DNA of 64,000 nucleotides from a filamentous cyanobacterium CCP2 (GTDB taxonomy: Bacteria; Cyanobacteriota; Cyanobacteriia; Elainellales; Elainellaceae). Shown here piece after piece: positions 54,461-63,725 of the stretch (its first letter is position 1; every line of letters begins with the position of its first letter). Where the stretch lies: assembly GCA_003003615.1 (NCBI GenBank), contig PVWD01000002.1, positions 26,186-90,185 of the forward strand, in the 5' to 3' direction. A model generated the notes under the pieces. That model did no database searches. It was given only the letters and a program-made list of their open reading frames with translations, and was not told the origin of the DNA. A program made the translations under genes and the position numbers.

Positions 54461-56428
54461 TCAAGACTCTGGCCCAGAGGCCCATGTATCTCTCCATTTC
54501 ACCGTTCCTTCACTGGCAATTACCCAGCGGCGGGCTACCAAATTTTCTCGGAGTGGAGCTTGCCCCTCTCGCCACATGGCGTACTTGTAGCTGATCAGCT
54601 TTCCGGCACTTTCATCAAAGGGAATCTCAGCAAACCATGTATTAGAGTTAATGTACTCTAGCGGGTATGCCTTAGAAATGTCCCAATTGCCTAGTTCGGG
54701 GCAGTCTCCCGTCACTACAACCTGTTCACCGGGCAAGGTACGGACACCGTTAAGCTGGGCCCGCACGATCGTTTGTGCCTTCACCCGTTCTCCAACATGG
54801 CTCAACACCACAACGCCTCGCGTATCAATATGAAAGTCCTGAATTTTGCCATCCTTGACTTCGTATTTGTTGTGGGTGATGACGCAGGTGTGCTCACCAT
54901 CTGGCAGTTCGGTGTCCACTTCCTCCAGGGTGATGGCTTCTCCCCGGTTTAACGCCACAAAACAGCGAGAATCCCGATAGCGACGCACATAGCAGTACAC
55001 ATCGGGCGTAATATACTTCTGCCACTGGCTACCCATGGAGACTGCTGGATTCAACCGTCGTAAACCCGACAAAAGCCGGATTGCTCGGTAAACATCTGTA
55101 TCTGTGTCCCAGGACTCCAGCATGGGCCGATTGTAGGGATCGTTGCCGCCATCCGTGTCGTCGTGCAGGTATTGTTCCGTGCCGTAGTAAATGCAAGGAA
55201 TGCCGCGAGTCGTCATGATCAGGCTCACTGCCACCTTCAGCATGTCCGGGTCGGGGTTGAGCGACTGAAACCGGGGCATGTCGTGGTTATCAATGAAAGT
55301 AATCAGTTCTAAAGCTCCACTGTAATGATGATCTAAAGCCAAAACGTCTTTGATCAAATAAAATCCATCTTCCGCTCCTTGCCCCAAGGCTGCCCGAATC
55401 GCGACGCACAGCCCAAAATCAAGAATGGTCATTCCAGAGTTATTGGCAAACTCTACCGATCGCTCATCGGCAGGATGGTTGTAAATCCATTCTCCAAAGA
55501 CGAATACATCTGGTCGATGGGTTTGAATATCGGCGTTGAACTCCTGCCAAAACCAGATGGGCATGTGCTTTACAGTATCAACCCGTAGCGCATCAACACC
55601 GCGATCGAGCCACTGTTTGATTGCGCCTTTAATGTAGTTGCGGTATTCCGTATTGTTTTCATTAAAGGTGGCTAATCCCGCTAATTCGCAATTTTGAATT
55701 TGCCAATCATCTTCCCAATCTACAACCTCACCATAATGGTGATACCAATGTTTTTCATCCTCATTAAAGTCAGCAATCTTAACACCATCATCGTATAGTT
55801 CGCCTTTACCGCCCATTGTTTCAGGAGTGCTGTGATTGCAAACCACATCCAGGATGAGCTTCATATTTCGCTTGTGGAGTTCTTCAATCAGGCGATCGAA
55901 AATAGTATCTCGGCTATCCTGCGTTTTATTGAGTGAATTGTTTTCACCCACTCCTAAAAACCGAGGATTGAGCCGCTTAAAATCCTTCGTCCAGTAGCCA
56001 TGAATCGCTGCATTTCCGCAAAACAATTCTTCCGTTTGTTCAAACAAAGGCGTTAACCAAACGGCCGTTACTCCCAGGTTTTTTAGATAGTCTAATTTAT
56101 CAATTACGCCCTGCAAATCTCCGCCCCAATACTTTCCCCAATCTTGCTTCGTTGGGTCATAGAGTTCAGGGTTGGGCCCTTCATTGTTGCTGGGATCGCC
56201 ATCATAAAAGCGATCGACCACCAAAAAATAAATCGTTTCTTGTCTAAATTCAATATCCCTGGTGTAGAGAAATTCCAGGTCAATATCTGTATCAGGCGGT
56301 TGCTCCTCCACCAATGTTTCTACTTTTGCCTGCGGATCAGTAACATCATATTGTTCTGAAGTTGCCTGCGCGGGCGCAATTTTATGTTGATCAGTTGGCA
56401 TTTGAGAGGGTTGAGGACTTTGTGACAT
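54461..56428 (-). CDS. Cytosolic alpha-amylase (GH13) with C-terminal starch-binding domain
   Basis: A 655-residue glycoside hydrolase of family 13, cleaving alpha-1,4-glucan bonds. No signal peptide, so internal glycogen is the likely substrate. Catalytic residues are visible in DALRVDTVKH (nucleophile Asp), FGEWIY (acid Glu) and FIDNHDMP (Asp). DVVCNHS and VVDRFYDGDP are the usual conserved regions. Residues from about 555 onward, beginning RAQLNGVRTLPGEQVVVTGD and CPELGNWDISKAYPLEY, form a CBM20-type starch-binding domain. The first 50 residues are low-complexity. It stands alone, with over 770 bases upstream. Confidence 0.93.
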   Translation of the reverse strand: MSQSPQPSQMPTDQHKIAPAQATSEQYDVTDPQAKVETLVEEQPPDTDIDLEFLYTRDIEFRQETIYFLVVDRFYDGDPSNNEGPNPELYDPTKQDWGKYWGGDLQGVIDKLDYLKNLGVTAVWLTPLFEQTEELFCGNAAIHGYWTKDFKRLNPRFLGVGENNSLNKTQDSRDTIFDRLIEELHKRNMKLILDVVCNHSTPETMGGKGELYDDGVKIADFNEDEKHWYHHYGEVVDWEDDWQIQNCELAGLATFNENNTEYRNYIKGAIKQWLDRGVDALRVDTVKHMPIWFWQEFNADIQTHRPDVFVFGEWIYNHPADERSVEFANNSGMTILDFGLCVAIRAALGQGAEDGFYLIKDVLALDHHYSGALELITFIDNHDMPRFQSLNPDPDMLKVAVSLIMTTRGIPCIYYGTEQYLHDDTDGGNDPYNRPMLESWDTDTDVYRAIRLLSGLRRLNPAVSMGSQWQKYITPDVYCYVRRYRDSRCFVALNRGEAITLEEVDTELPDGEHTCVITHNKYEVKDGKIQDFHIDTRGVVVLSHVGERVKAQTIVRAQLNGVRTLPGEQVVVTGDCPELGNWDISKAYPLEYINSNTWFAEIPFDESAGKLISYKYAMWREGQAPLRENLVARRWVIASEGTVKWRDTWASGPES

Positions 56429-57199
56429 AGGTACGTTGAAATGAAGTTAGAGATTGAAAATAAGCTGAGTTGCTGTGATTGAACCCATGTTTCAATGGAA
56501 GCGGGCAAACTCGATGAACCGAGAAAGCTTCTGATATGAAATCACTGTGAATTGCACAGAATCGTGTTTTCCATAGAAGCACGTCGTTCACCCTTACCCA
56601 CAAGTTTGCAAAAGAAAAGCTCTACAGAGCCAAGCCAGCGTTAGGTTTTATGCTGTGCTATTCTGCAAAGACAATTGATGGCAACAGTAATGGCAACGGA
56701 TGGAAAATTTAGGACGGCTGTGTCGCAATCCATAACGGGTGAGCTTAACGCTAGAGAACTTGTCCTAAGCATTCTGCGTACTGCCATCCCATCTAACCTA
56801 ATCGTGAACTGATTCTTAAGTTTAGTTAGAACCTTAGCATGAGTTTTACAAATCCTCCATAGGCAAATTTAATCTATACCTTTAGACATAGACTTTGCTT
56901 CTATAAATCGATTCAACCTATGTTGAAGTCACTAACAAAGCGATCGACCTGCTACGCAAAAATATCGCAGTGCCATCCAAAAGCCTAAGAAAGTAGAGAA
57001 ACAGCCTCCACATGCAGAACGATGCGAAGGCTAAGGACTCTATGTTTTTGGAGCGTACTTTTCGGGGCAGTAGTACTAACCCTGATTCCAAAAAGATGCA
57101 AGGTGAAGAAGCATTATTTCCACAGGATATAAAGGGTGATATTTAACACTCAATTCCTGGCTCATTCCTGGTTGCTCAACTGAACGATGTCGCGATGAC
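56429..57199. other. Long gene-free region upstream of the amylase gene
   Basis: About 770 bases between two minus-strand genes. Minus-strand frames of 60-70 codons near 56320-56603 have no coding features. The amylase promoter should be at its left end. Otherwise nothing recognisable; the sequence is of ordinary composition. Confidence 0.35.
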
Positions 57200-57472
57200 T
57201 TATACAGTTGTACGGCGAGTAACTAAACCCCAGATGAAGATAGCAACCATTGCACCAATGATGGCTACGATTAGTCCAGGAATACTTAGACCAGCAGCCG
57301 TTAGCTGTAATGATCCCGTTGTAAATAAGGAGAACAACGAACCACCAACAAACGCGCCAATAATACCTAATAGGATCGTGGCTAGAATGCCGCCACCCTG
57401 ATGACCAGGATAAAGAAGCTTAGCAATTGCACCAGCCAAGAAACCCAAAATAATCCAAGCGATAATATTCAT
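57200..57472 (-). CDS. GlsB/YeaQ/YmgE family stress-response membrane protein
   Basis: A 90-residue membrane protein with three hydrophobic segments and the family pattern: IIAWIILGFLAGAIAKLLYP, HQGGGILATILLGIIGAFVG, and GLIVAIIGAMVAIFIWGLV. GlsB/YeaQ proteins are small glycine-rich membrane proteins found with general stress and alkaline-shock genes. Complete length. No operon partners visible. Confidence 0.93.
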   Translation of the reverse strand: MNIIAWIILGFLAGAIAKLLYPGHQGGGILATILLGIIGAFVGGSLFSLFTTGSLQLTAAGLSIPGLIVAIIGAMVAIFIWGLVTRRTTV

Positions 57473-57586
57473 TCTCTAAAGCCTCCTGAAGAGTTTTCCT
57501 CTTTGCTTACAGTACTTAGAATATCCCTTGGACTTTACATTCCTCTTCCATCCCAAGATAGAGCCTAGAAAACCGGAAGGGTGAGT

Positions 57587-58933
57587 TTAGTGCTGGAATC
57601 CAACTGCTGTTTTCTTTTTGGACTTGCTCTTAGATTTGCTCTTGTTAACTTCTACCACTGCGTCCTGAAATAAATTGTGTAAATGGATTGGAACGCTAGC
57701 AATTTCAGGCAAGTCCGTTTCTAACGGTTTTTCAAATTCTTCTAAGAGAGAATCCAAATCGTCACTTAACTTAAAAGTAGGCCGATCGAGTGCCATTTGC
57801 AGCACAGTTTCCAACTGCTTAGGATATTGTTCTGCTAACCGATACCAAACAAAAGCATTCATGTCTGGATCTTTCAAGCTCTTTTGTACGATCGGCTCCA
57901 GATCTGCCCCGTTTGTGCCGTCTCCAGCTTCCAGAAGAGCCTTCAAAGGTGCGTAATGGGTTAAATACATCTGTCCCCAGCGAGGATGGCTCAGAGCCGT
58001 CACCTGTTCTGCTTTCTTCAACTTGGGAGGTAATTCCACCTGCGGGGCTGCCATCTTGTTTGTTGCAGCTTGCTTTTTCCAGGCTTCAGACACCGTTTTA
58101 GCATCTGACCCGATCGCCTCTGCCGTTTCTTCTAGTTCCTCTTGGGAAATGCCTGCTTCTTCGGCGATTTCTTCCAAAGACTTGGAGCGATCGATCCCAG
58201 CAGCATCAAAATTCTTTTGGGTAATGATTTCCTGAAATTCATTCAGCTTTTTGCCCAGTTCATAGCCTGACAGGGTGACTTCGTCGGAGCCAAAAAACTC
58301 CACAAAATCAGTGTGGTATCGTTCCACCGACTTCCAGGCCTCTTCCAGCAGATCAGGGGCATCGCTGTAAAGGTGATTTTTGTAATTGCTCTTAAAGTTG
58401 CCGATCGCCACTGCTAGCTTGGGTTTGCCCAGCTTGCCTAGAGAAGTCCAAGGGCTAAAAAACATCCATTCAGCTTCCGAGATCGGGGCGATCTGGGTCA
58501 GAATAATTTCGCCTTCCTTCAGGCGAGCCATTTCCTGTAGCGCGTTTGGGTCAGCCTGCTTGACAACGTAATGTTTTTCCGTCGTCCAATTCATCAGTTC
58601 AAACCCGTCTGGCAAAATTTTGGTAATGGCAAACAAACCGACAAAACTACGTCGCCATAAATTGAGAAGTTGCTGATCCTTTTGAGACAGTTTGGGGTGA
58701 TGTTGAATAAATAAGTCGATCGGCGTTTGTTCTGCTACGTTGCCCTCAATACTGCCCTCAATGATGAACCGATCGACAACCATCATCCGCTGATGCATGT
58801 TCTGCTTTTGAGAACGAGTCAACTGATCCGCACTGAAGGTTTCCAAGGCAACTGCAAGATCGCCCTCCGCATCTAATACAAAATCTGTTAGTTCTTCCTT
58901 TAGTTCCTGCGCTCTTTGCAATACTTTATCCAT
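57587..58933 (-). CDS. Conserved hypothetical protein with Lys/Ser-rich tail
   Basis: A 448-residue, mostly helical, cytosolic protein. No family recognised. The N-terminal 210 residues (EELTDFVLDAEGDLAVALET, LLNLWRRSFVGLFAITKILP, GFELMNWTTEKHYVVKQADP) look like a single conserved domain. An acidic helical stretch around residue 230 (SLEEIAEEAGISQEELEETA) reads like a helix-turn-helix-type or coiled region. The last ten residues before the end are alternating KSKSKSKSKK, a lysine tail that could bind nucleic acid or acidic surfaces. It is in a lone minus-strand position. Confidence 0.6.
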   Translation of the reverse strand: MDKVLQRAQELKEELTDFVLDAEGDLAVALETFSADQLTRSQKQNMHQRMMVVDRFIIEGSIEGNVAEQTPIDLFIQHHPKLSQKDQQLLNLWRRSFVGLFAITKILPDGFELMNWTTEKHYVVKQADPNALQEMARLKEGEIILTQIAPISEAEWMFFSPWTSLGKLGKPKLAVAIGNFKSNYKNHLYSDAPDLLEEAWKSVERYHTDFVEFFGSDEVTLSGYELGKKLNEFQEIITQKNFDAAGIDRSKSLEEIAEEAGISQEELEETAEAIGSDAKTVSEAWKKQAATNKMAAPQVELPPKLKKAEQVTALSHPRWGQMYLTHYAPLKALLEAGDGTNGADLEPIVQKSLKDPDMNAFVWYRLAEQYPKQLETVLQMALDRPTFKLSDDLDSLLEEFEKPLETDLPEIASVPIHLHNLFQDAVVEVNKSKSKSKSKKKTAVGFQH

Positions 58934-59209
58934 AGGTTATTTACAAATCTTTACTAGAAGCGTATCACTCAAAAGAGAGGAAGGCAGAATGCCTCTAGGC
59001 TGAATTTAATGATGAACTCACTCTATCGGAAGAAAGAGTGATGAAACTTCTGCGCCGTTTTCAGGTTACTCCAGCCTACCTCGTCTCAACCAATTTACTT
59101 CTACTGATTGTGGGGTGGCTAAATTTAATCAACCTATCAGCAAAAGTGGGAATTCAGCTTAAGATTAGAAGCTAACGAGTAATGAATCACTTCTACAAGC
59201 AGGAGTTCT

Positions 59210-59764
59210 ATGAGCAAAGGATTTGTGCTTTGGCTAACGGGATTATGCGCCTCAGGGAAAACGACGATCGCCAAAGGGCTGGAACAAGAACTCAAGGCTC
59301 GGAGTTGTTTGGTTGAAGTGTTGGACGGGGATGTGGTTCGTACAAGCCTTTCCAGGGGGTTAGGCTACAGCCGGGAAGACCGCATTACCAATATGCGCCG
59401 CATTGCTTTCGTTGCCAACTTGCTCAGCCGGAATGATGTAATTGCGATCGTTGCTGCCATTAGCCCCTATGAAGAAGCTAGGGAGGCAATCCGCGAGAAC
59501 GTGGAAAATTACATTGAGGTTTATGTCAACGCACCCTTACAAGTGTGCGAAGCGCGAGATGCCAAAGGGCTTTATGCAATGGCAAGGGCAGGGGAACTGT
59601 TGGCGTTTACCGGCATTGATGATCCCTATGAACCACCTTCCAATCCCGATATTGTTTGCTACACTGACCAGGAAACCCCAACCCAAAGCATCGACAAAGT
59701 TTTAACCGCCCTCGAACAACGCGAACTGATTCCCCTCAAACCCCACGTTGAATTTTTCATCTAA
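59210..59764 (+). CDS. cysC: Adenylyl-sulfate kinase
   Basis: A 184-residue APS kinase, phosphorylating adenylyl sulfate to PAPS in sulfate assimilation. Features: P-loop in LTGLCASGKTTIAKGL, VLDGDVVRTSLSRGLGYS, EDRITNMRRIAFVANLLS, ISPYEEAREAIRE, and EVYVNAPLQVCEARDAKGLY. The P-loop variant CASGKTT is one of the accepted forms in this family. CAGGAG precedes the ATG. A repeat-rich gap follows before crtD. No cysD/cysN neighbour; it acts alone here. Confidence 0.94.
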   Translation: MSKGFVLWLTGLCASGKTTIAKGLEQELKARSCLVEVLDGDVVRTSLSRGLGYSREDRITNMRRIAFVANLLSRNDVIAIVAAISPYEEAREAIRENVENYIEVYVNAPLQVCEARDAKGLYAMARAGELLAFTGIDDPYEPPSNPDIVCYTDQETPTQSIDKVLTALEQRELIPLKPHVEFFI

Positions 59765-59795
59765 ATCTTCAATGAATAGAGGTTAAAAATTGAAT

Positions 59796-60008
59796 ATGGA
59801 AGTTAAGAATTTAATCCGGTGATGATGCCCACCCTCTGACTGAGCAGGCAAGATGCCCACGGTGCATCCCACTTTTGCATTTCCATGACAAATCTCTCAC
59901 TGGCAGGCAAGATGCCTGCGCTACAGAAATCAATCCATTTACATCAATGGGATGCTCCCGATGCTCACCCCACAACACAATCATCCTAATTATCTTTTTA
60001 ACTTCCAT
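59796..60008. mobile_element. 213-base miniature element with terminal inverted repeats
   Basis: Ends are perfect inverted 11-mers: ATGGAAGTTAA (59796-59806) and TTAACTTCCAT (59998-60008). Inside are two cores of the GGCAGGCAAGATGCC type and the 98-base block (59861-59958) that is also present at 43309-43406 with about 93% identity. No transposase inside, so it would need one in trans. Confidence 0.6.
59861..59958. repeat. 98-base dispersed repeat, copy 2
   Basis: Pairs with 43309-43406 (about seven differences in 98). It lies inside the miniature element at 59796-60008. Confidence 0.85.
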
Positions 60009-60043
60009 CATCAGGCTTTGCCTGGCTTACAAGATAATTTCCC

Positions 60044-60080
60044 GACTTCCCACTCCTCACTCCCCACTCCCTACTTCCCA
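60044..60080. repeat. CTCCCCACTCCCTACT heptamer tract
   Basis: Fourth copy of the pyrimidine heptamer tract. It reaches the 3' end of crtD, whose stop is at 60071. Confidence 0.65.
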
Positions 60081-61618
60081 ACCCTCGCCTCAATCTGCCT
60101 CACCACTGTCAACGCCGAATAACTTACGCCAGCCGTTCCTTCTCCTGGATGGGTTGAATCACCGACTAGCCAGAGATCCTGAATTGGAGTGCGATTTGCA
60201 AAGCCAAACGGGCCAAACGTGCTGACCCGTTGCCCAATGCCGCCGACCATGCCCCGATCGCGTCCTGTAAACCGGGCAAAGGTGCGAGGAGTAGCTGCTT
60301 CCTGGTGAACGATCGTTTCTGAATTGAGGTGAAAGAACTGGGACAGTCGATCGATCGCTTCTTGGGTGTACTGTTGTTTGAGCGATCGGTAGTCTGCCTC
60401 GGAACCGTTCCACCAAATGGATGGATTGGTAAACGATGAAGCAATCACCGTTGCGTTGCCTGCTGGGGCACGCCCATCCCCTGGACGGCTGACCGAGACA
60501 AAGAGCGAATTATTTTCTGCGATCGGCCCATCATAATCGTAAAGGAATTGCAGGTGGGGAGGGCAGTCGGGCGGAATTGCTGCTTGTGTCACTCCCAGAT
60601 AAATGACAAACGCTCCAGAGGCAGGCGGCAATTTATCCACTCGGCGGTGATAGCCTTGGGGTGCGGCACTTCCTAAAAGTTGAACTAAGTTTTGTACGGT
60701 TACATTTGCAACAATCTGATCGGCGGGTTCAATCCAGGTTTCACCTTTGAAATTGCAAATTTCTACCCCAGTAATGCGATCGTCTTTTGTAAGAATGCGC
60801 TGCACCGTATGACGCATCCGCAGTTCCCCCCCATCCCGCTCTAAAGACTGCACCAGGCAATTACTTAAAGCCTGCATACTGCCGTGCAAATGGTACAGTC
60901 CGTATGGCTCTTGGGAAACACCGAGGGCCGTCGCAGCATATAAAAGAGCCGTTTCCTCTGCATCCACCTGAGAATACAGCTTTAATTGCAAATCCAAAAA
61001 CGTTTTGAGCCGCAAGTCATTCCCCAAGCCATACCAACGAAGGACTTGTCCGACGGTTGAAAAAGTATGCGGTACGGTCAACACCGTATCAGGACGGACG
61101 GCTTTTACCATTTGCCAGACATCCCAAGCATTTCGAGGCGGCAAAACTGGATCGCGAGCTTGAAACGCCCAGCTATGGCGGAATAAATCTGCCATGAGTT
61201 GCCAGAAGGGTTCACTGCCTGGAAATTGCCGTTGGCGTTCTGCTTGCCACTGCACCGGATCTCGCCACACGTAAATTGGCTCAATTTCTCCGGGTAGGTA
61301 AACTGCACAAGCAGGATCACAAGGCGTTGCGGCAGGCAAATCAATGCCCAATTCTGAAAAAATCCGGTAATGAATTCCGTTGGGTTCCAGTCCTGCCACC
61401 TGGGTAGCACCGACATCAAAGGTGAAGCCTTTCCGCTTGAACGTAGAAGCACAGCCTCCAGGGACGATCGCCTGATCCAGCACCAAGACAGAATAGCCGC
61501 GATGGGCTAAGAGGGCTGCTGCTGTCAACCCGCCAATTCCCGCTCCAATCACGACAACCCTTGGGGAATGCAGATGATGGTGGCGATCGGACTTCCTATT
61601 TCCTGCCGCAGAGTTCAT
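60071..61618 (-). CDS. crtD: Carotenoid C-3',4' desaturase (CrtD-type)
   Basis: A 515-residue FAD-dependent carotenoid desaturase, acting in myxoxanthophyll-type carotenoid synthesis in cyanobacteria. The dinucleotide fold is at the N-terminus (RVVVIGAGIGGLTAAALLAH, then DQAIVPGGCASTFKRKGFTF), and the second flavin motif at the end (LWLVGDSTHPGEGTAGVSYS). The length is typical of the CrtD branch. Related desaturases and isomerases share this fold, so the substrate is inferred from the branch. First 15 residues look non-conserved. Convergent with cysC across the repeat element. Confidence 0.85.
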   Translation of the reverse strand: MNSAAGNRKSDRHHHLHSPRVVVIGAGIGGLTAAALLAHRGYSVLVLDQAIVPGGCASTFKRKGFTFDVGATQVAGLEPNGIHYRIFSELGIDLPAATPCDPACAVYLPGEIEPIYVWRDPVQWQAERQRQFPGSEPFWQLMADLFRHSWAFQARDPVLPPRNAWDVWQMVKAVRPDTVLTVPHTFSTVGQVLRWYGLGNDLRLKTFLDLQLKLYSQVDAEETALLYAATALGVSQEPYGLYHLHGSMQALSNCLVQSLERDGGELRMRHTVQRILTKDDRITGVEICNFKGETWIEPADQIVANVTVQNLVQLLGSAAPQGYHRRVDKLPPASGAFVIYLGVTQAAIPPDCPPHLQFLYDYDGPIAENNSLFVSVSRPGDGRAPAGNATVIASSFTNPSIWWNGSEADYRSLKQQYTQEAIDRLSQFFHLNSETIVHQEAATPRTFARFTGRDRGMVGGIGQRVSTFGPFGFANRTPIQDLWLVGDSTHPGEGTAGVSYSALTVVRQIEARVGK

Positions 61619-61773
61619 TCAGATTATTTACATTTCTTAATACTATAAGTTCCATTCTACCCAGATATTCGCGAATTCTCCTGGCAAATTTGCTGCTTTT
61701 AGCCCCTGCCTTGCCCCTTTCAATCCTTGGCCAATCGCTTTACTTTGGAAGTCAAACCCTTGGTGGTACTACA

Positions 61774-61842
61774 ATAATTGAGCAGCCCTAATCATTGAGC
61801 AGCCCTAATCATTGAGCAGTCTTTAATCCTTGAGCAACCCTA
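61774..61842. repeat. 17-base tandem repeat (four units)
   Basis: Units ATAATTGAGCAGCCCTA, ATCATTGAGCAGCCCTA, an 18-base variant and ATCCTTGAGCAACCCTA follow each other directly, about 37 bases upstream of the PPC/COP23 start at 61879. Confidence 0.9.
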
Positions 61843-61878
61843 ACGCTCTTAGACCTAGCAGTAATTCAACACACGGCT

Positions 61879-63021
61879 ATGAAACGACTTAAGTTCTTTA
61901 GCGGACTGACATTAGGGATAGTGGCATCCACTCTGCTAAGTATCGGTGCATCGCGATCGGTCAGTGCAAATGAGGTGGTATCTATCCAGTTTGGTTCTGT
62001 GATTACGGGGAGGTTAGAACCCGGTGACAGCCAGTTGCCTGCGGATGGCAGTTATTACGATACCTACACTTTTGAAGGTAGAGCCGGGCAGCAAGTTCAA
62101 ATTACCATGACCAGCGATGAAGTAGATGCCTACCTGATTTTGCTTGATCCCAACGGCAATAGTTTGATTCAGAATGACGATGGCGGCGACGACACGTTAA
62201 ACGCTCAAATTATCTACACGCTGCCCACGAATGGAAGCTATACCATTTACGCCAATGCCTATGCCTCTGGGGAAACCGGAGCCTACCGACTGGAACTACG
62301 GACAGTTGATGCGACGGCCGCTGCAATTCCTCTGCCCCGTTATTTCTGCGATGAGAGTGGAAACAATCCCACGATTCAAGCACGGCGTAAAGATGGGGTT
62401 GTGGGTTCATTGATTGAATGGACATCAGACACCACACCCAGCAACATTTCCCGCTCTGAGCGATGCCGCCGTGTCGCCGACAATTTGGAAACCAATCACA
62501 ATCGTTTGGGGCGCAGCTTTGCCATTACAGCAGGCACACTTCAAGGTCAGCCCGTTGTTTGTGCGGGAACGGCTCCAGGAATTTGTGATCCCGATGGGCA
62601 AATCTTGCTAGCTGCCACAAGGGACGAAGCCCGACGAATTGCCATTGAACTGGGCACCGGCATTAACGCTTTGCAAAACGCTCCTTCCCCGATTGATCGG
62701 GACGACACCACTCCCCTAGCAGTTGTGCCGCAGTTTAACTTTTTGGATGTCCTGTCCTACAGCAATTGCCTCGAAGATGTCATTCAGCTTTACCAAAATA
62801 CGGCAAGGCTCCGAACTCAGGGCAGACGCAGCGATTGTCTATCCAACGTTTTTGCCCAATATCCTAACGGCATCTCCCGATCGCAAGCCCTCGAAATCAT
62901 CACCGCCGCCGATCGCTATGCCACCTCCAATCGTCGTGATGCCTTACTTTATCCTCCCAGAGGGCAACGTGTCCGCATCCAAGAGATTTTTGGCTACACC
63001 TACGGCATCGATCAACAGTAG
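61879..63021 (+). CDS. Exported protein with PPC and COP23 domains
   Basis: A 380-residue exported protein. Signal peptide (MKRLKFFSGLTLGIVASTLL, cleavage near SVSAN). A pre-peptidase C-terminal-type beta domain (about residues 32-140: GRLEPGDSQLPADGSYYDTY, AYLILLDPNGNSL, SYTIYANAY) is followed by a COP23 domain (about 150-375), which begins FCDESGNNPTIQARRKDGVV and has repeated cysteines (RCRRVAD, CAGTAPGICDPDG). COP23 is known from circadian-phase outer membrane proteins in cyanobacteria. The tandem repeat upstream lies near its promoter. The cell-surface location is an inference. Confidence 0.85.
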   Translation: MKRLKFFSGLTLGIVASTLLSIGASRSVSANEVVSIQFGSVITGRLEPGDSQLPADGSYYDTYTFEGRAGQQVQITMTSDEVDAYLILLDPNGNSLIQNDDGGDDTLNAQIIYTLPTNGSYTIYANAYASGETGAYRLELRTVDATAAAIPLPRYFCDESGNNPTIQARRKDGVVGSLIEWTSDTTPSNISRSERCRRVADNLETNHNRLGRSFAITAGTLQGQPVVCAGTAPGICDPDGQILLAATRDEARRIAIELGTGINALQNAPSPIDRDDTTPLAVVPQFNFLDVLSYSNCLEDVIQLYQNTARLRTQGRRSDCLSNVFAQYPNGISRSQALEIITAADRYATSNRRDALLYPPRGQRVRIQEIFGYTYGIDQQ

Positions 63022-63085
63022 AGGCGAAGAATTTGCGGCAAAACATATTGTTTAAAGCAAAAGTTTTCTCACGCAAAAACAAACG

Positions 63086-63110
63086 GTAAGGTGGGCAGTG
63101 CCCACCCTAC
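63086..63110. repeat. GTAAGGTGGGCAGTGCCCACCCTAC palindromic repeat, copy 3
   Basis: Third copy of the 25-base palindrome. A 13-base direct duplication (TACTGCAATTCAC, 63108-63120 and 63121-63133) joins it to the fasciclin gene end. Confidence 0.85.
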
Positions 63111-63119
63111 TGCAATTCA

Positions 63120-63725
63120 CTACTGCAATTCACGCAAAACATCCGGCGGAATCAACACCTGATCGATCGCGTGAATTACTCCGTTGCTGGCGGCAATATC
63201 CGCCTCAATCACACGAGCCTCATTCACGTAAAGGGTGCCCCGTCGTCGCCGCACCTGCACCTCACCCCGCTCCAACGTGGTCAAGGTGTTTTGCGATCGT
63301 AGATCCCGCGCTGACAAAGGCGTTGCCCCGCTTGCCACCACATGGTACGCCAACACCCGCGCCATTAACTCGCGATCGGCTTGTAGTCTTTCCAGGAGAG
63401 GAGCCGGAACTGCCTGAAACGCCGCATCCGTTGGGGCAAAAACGGTAAACCGACCGTAGCCCCGCAAATCCTCAGTCATTCCCAGTTCGTTGAGCAGGCT
63501 GATCAGGGTTTGAAACGAACCGCTTGCCGTTGCGACATCTACAATATCGCCTTGAGTCTGGCTCTGAGCAAGGATGATCGGTTCAGGTCGAGTTTCATGA
63601 ATTCCTTCCGAGATTATTTCTTTCGAGATTATTCCTTCCAGCGGTTCCGCACCAACTGGAATTGCTCCCAGAAAAAGAACGCCGATCGCCAGTCCAGCCA
63701 GGTTATTCCAACGTTTTGATTGCAT
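63120..63725 (-). CDS. Exported fasciclin-domain protein
   Basis: A 201-residue protein with a signal peptide (MQSKRWNNLAGLAIGVLFLG, cleavage near VGAEP) and one fasciclin domain (about residues 65-200): GSFQTLISLLNELGMTEDLR, FTVFAPTDAAFQAVP, VLAYHVVASGATPLSARDLR and NGVIHAIDQVLIPP. Fasciclin proteins mediate adhesion or matrix contacts outside the cell. The start at 63725 is favoured by GAGGATGGTGAT upstream over a longer frame to 63758. Convergent with the PPC/COP23 gene across the palindrome. Confidence 0.92.
   Translation of the reverse strand: MQSKRWNNLAGLAIGVLFLGAIPVGAEPLEGIISKEIISEGIHETRPEPIILAQSQTQGDIVDVATASGSFQTLISLLNELGMTEDLRGYGRFTVFAPTDAAFQAVPAPLLERLQADRELMARVLAYHVVASGATPLSARDLRSQNTLTTLERGEVQVRRRRGTLYVNEARVIEADIAASNGVIHAIDQVLIPPDVLRELQ

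Larger units (their letters stand above)
59765..60070. other. cysC-crtD intergenic region with repeat element
   Basis: About 306 bases between convergent genes, mostly filled by a 213-base element with 11-base terminal inverted repeats (59796-60008), followed by a heptamer tract (60044-60080) that runs into the 3' end of crtD. Confidence 0.55.

Noticed and set aside
56320..56603. Small minus-strand ORFs upstream of the amylase
   Set aside because: They overlap the amylase N-terminus in other frames or lack any pattern.
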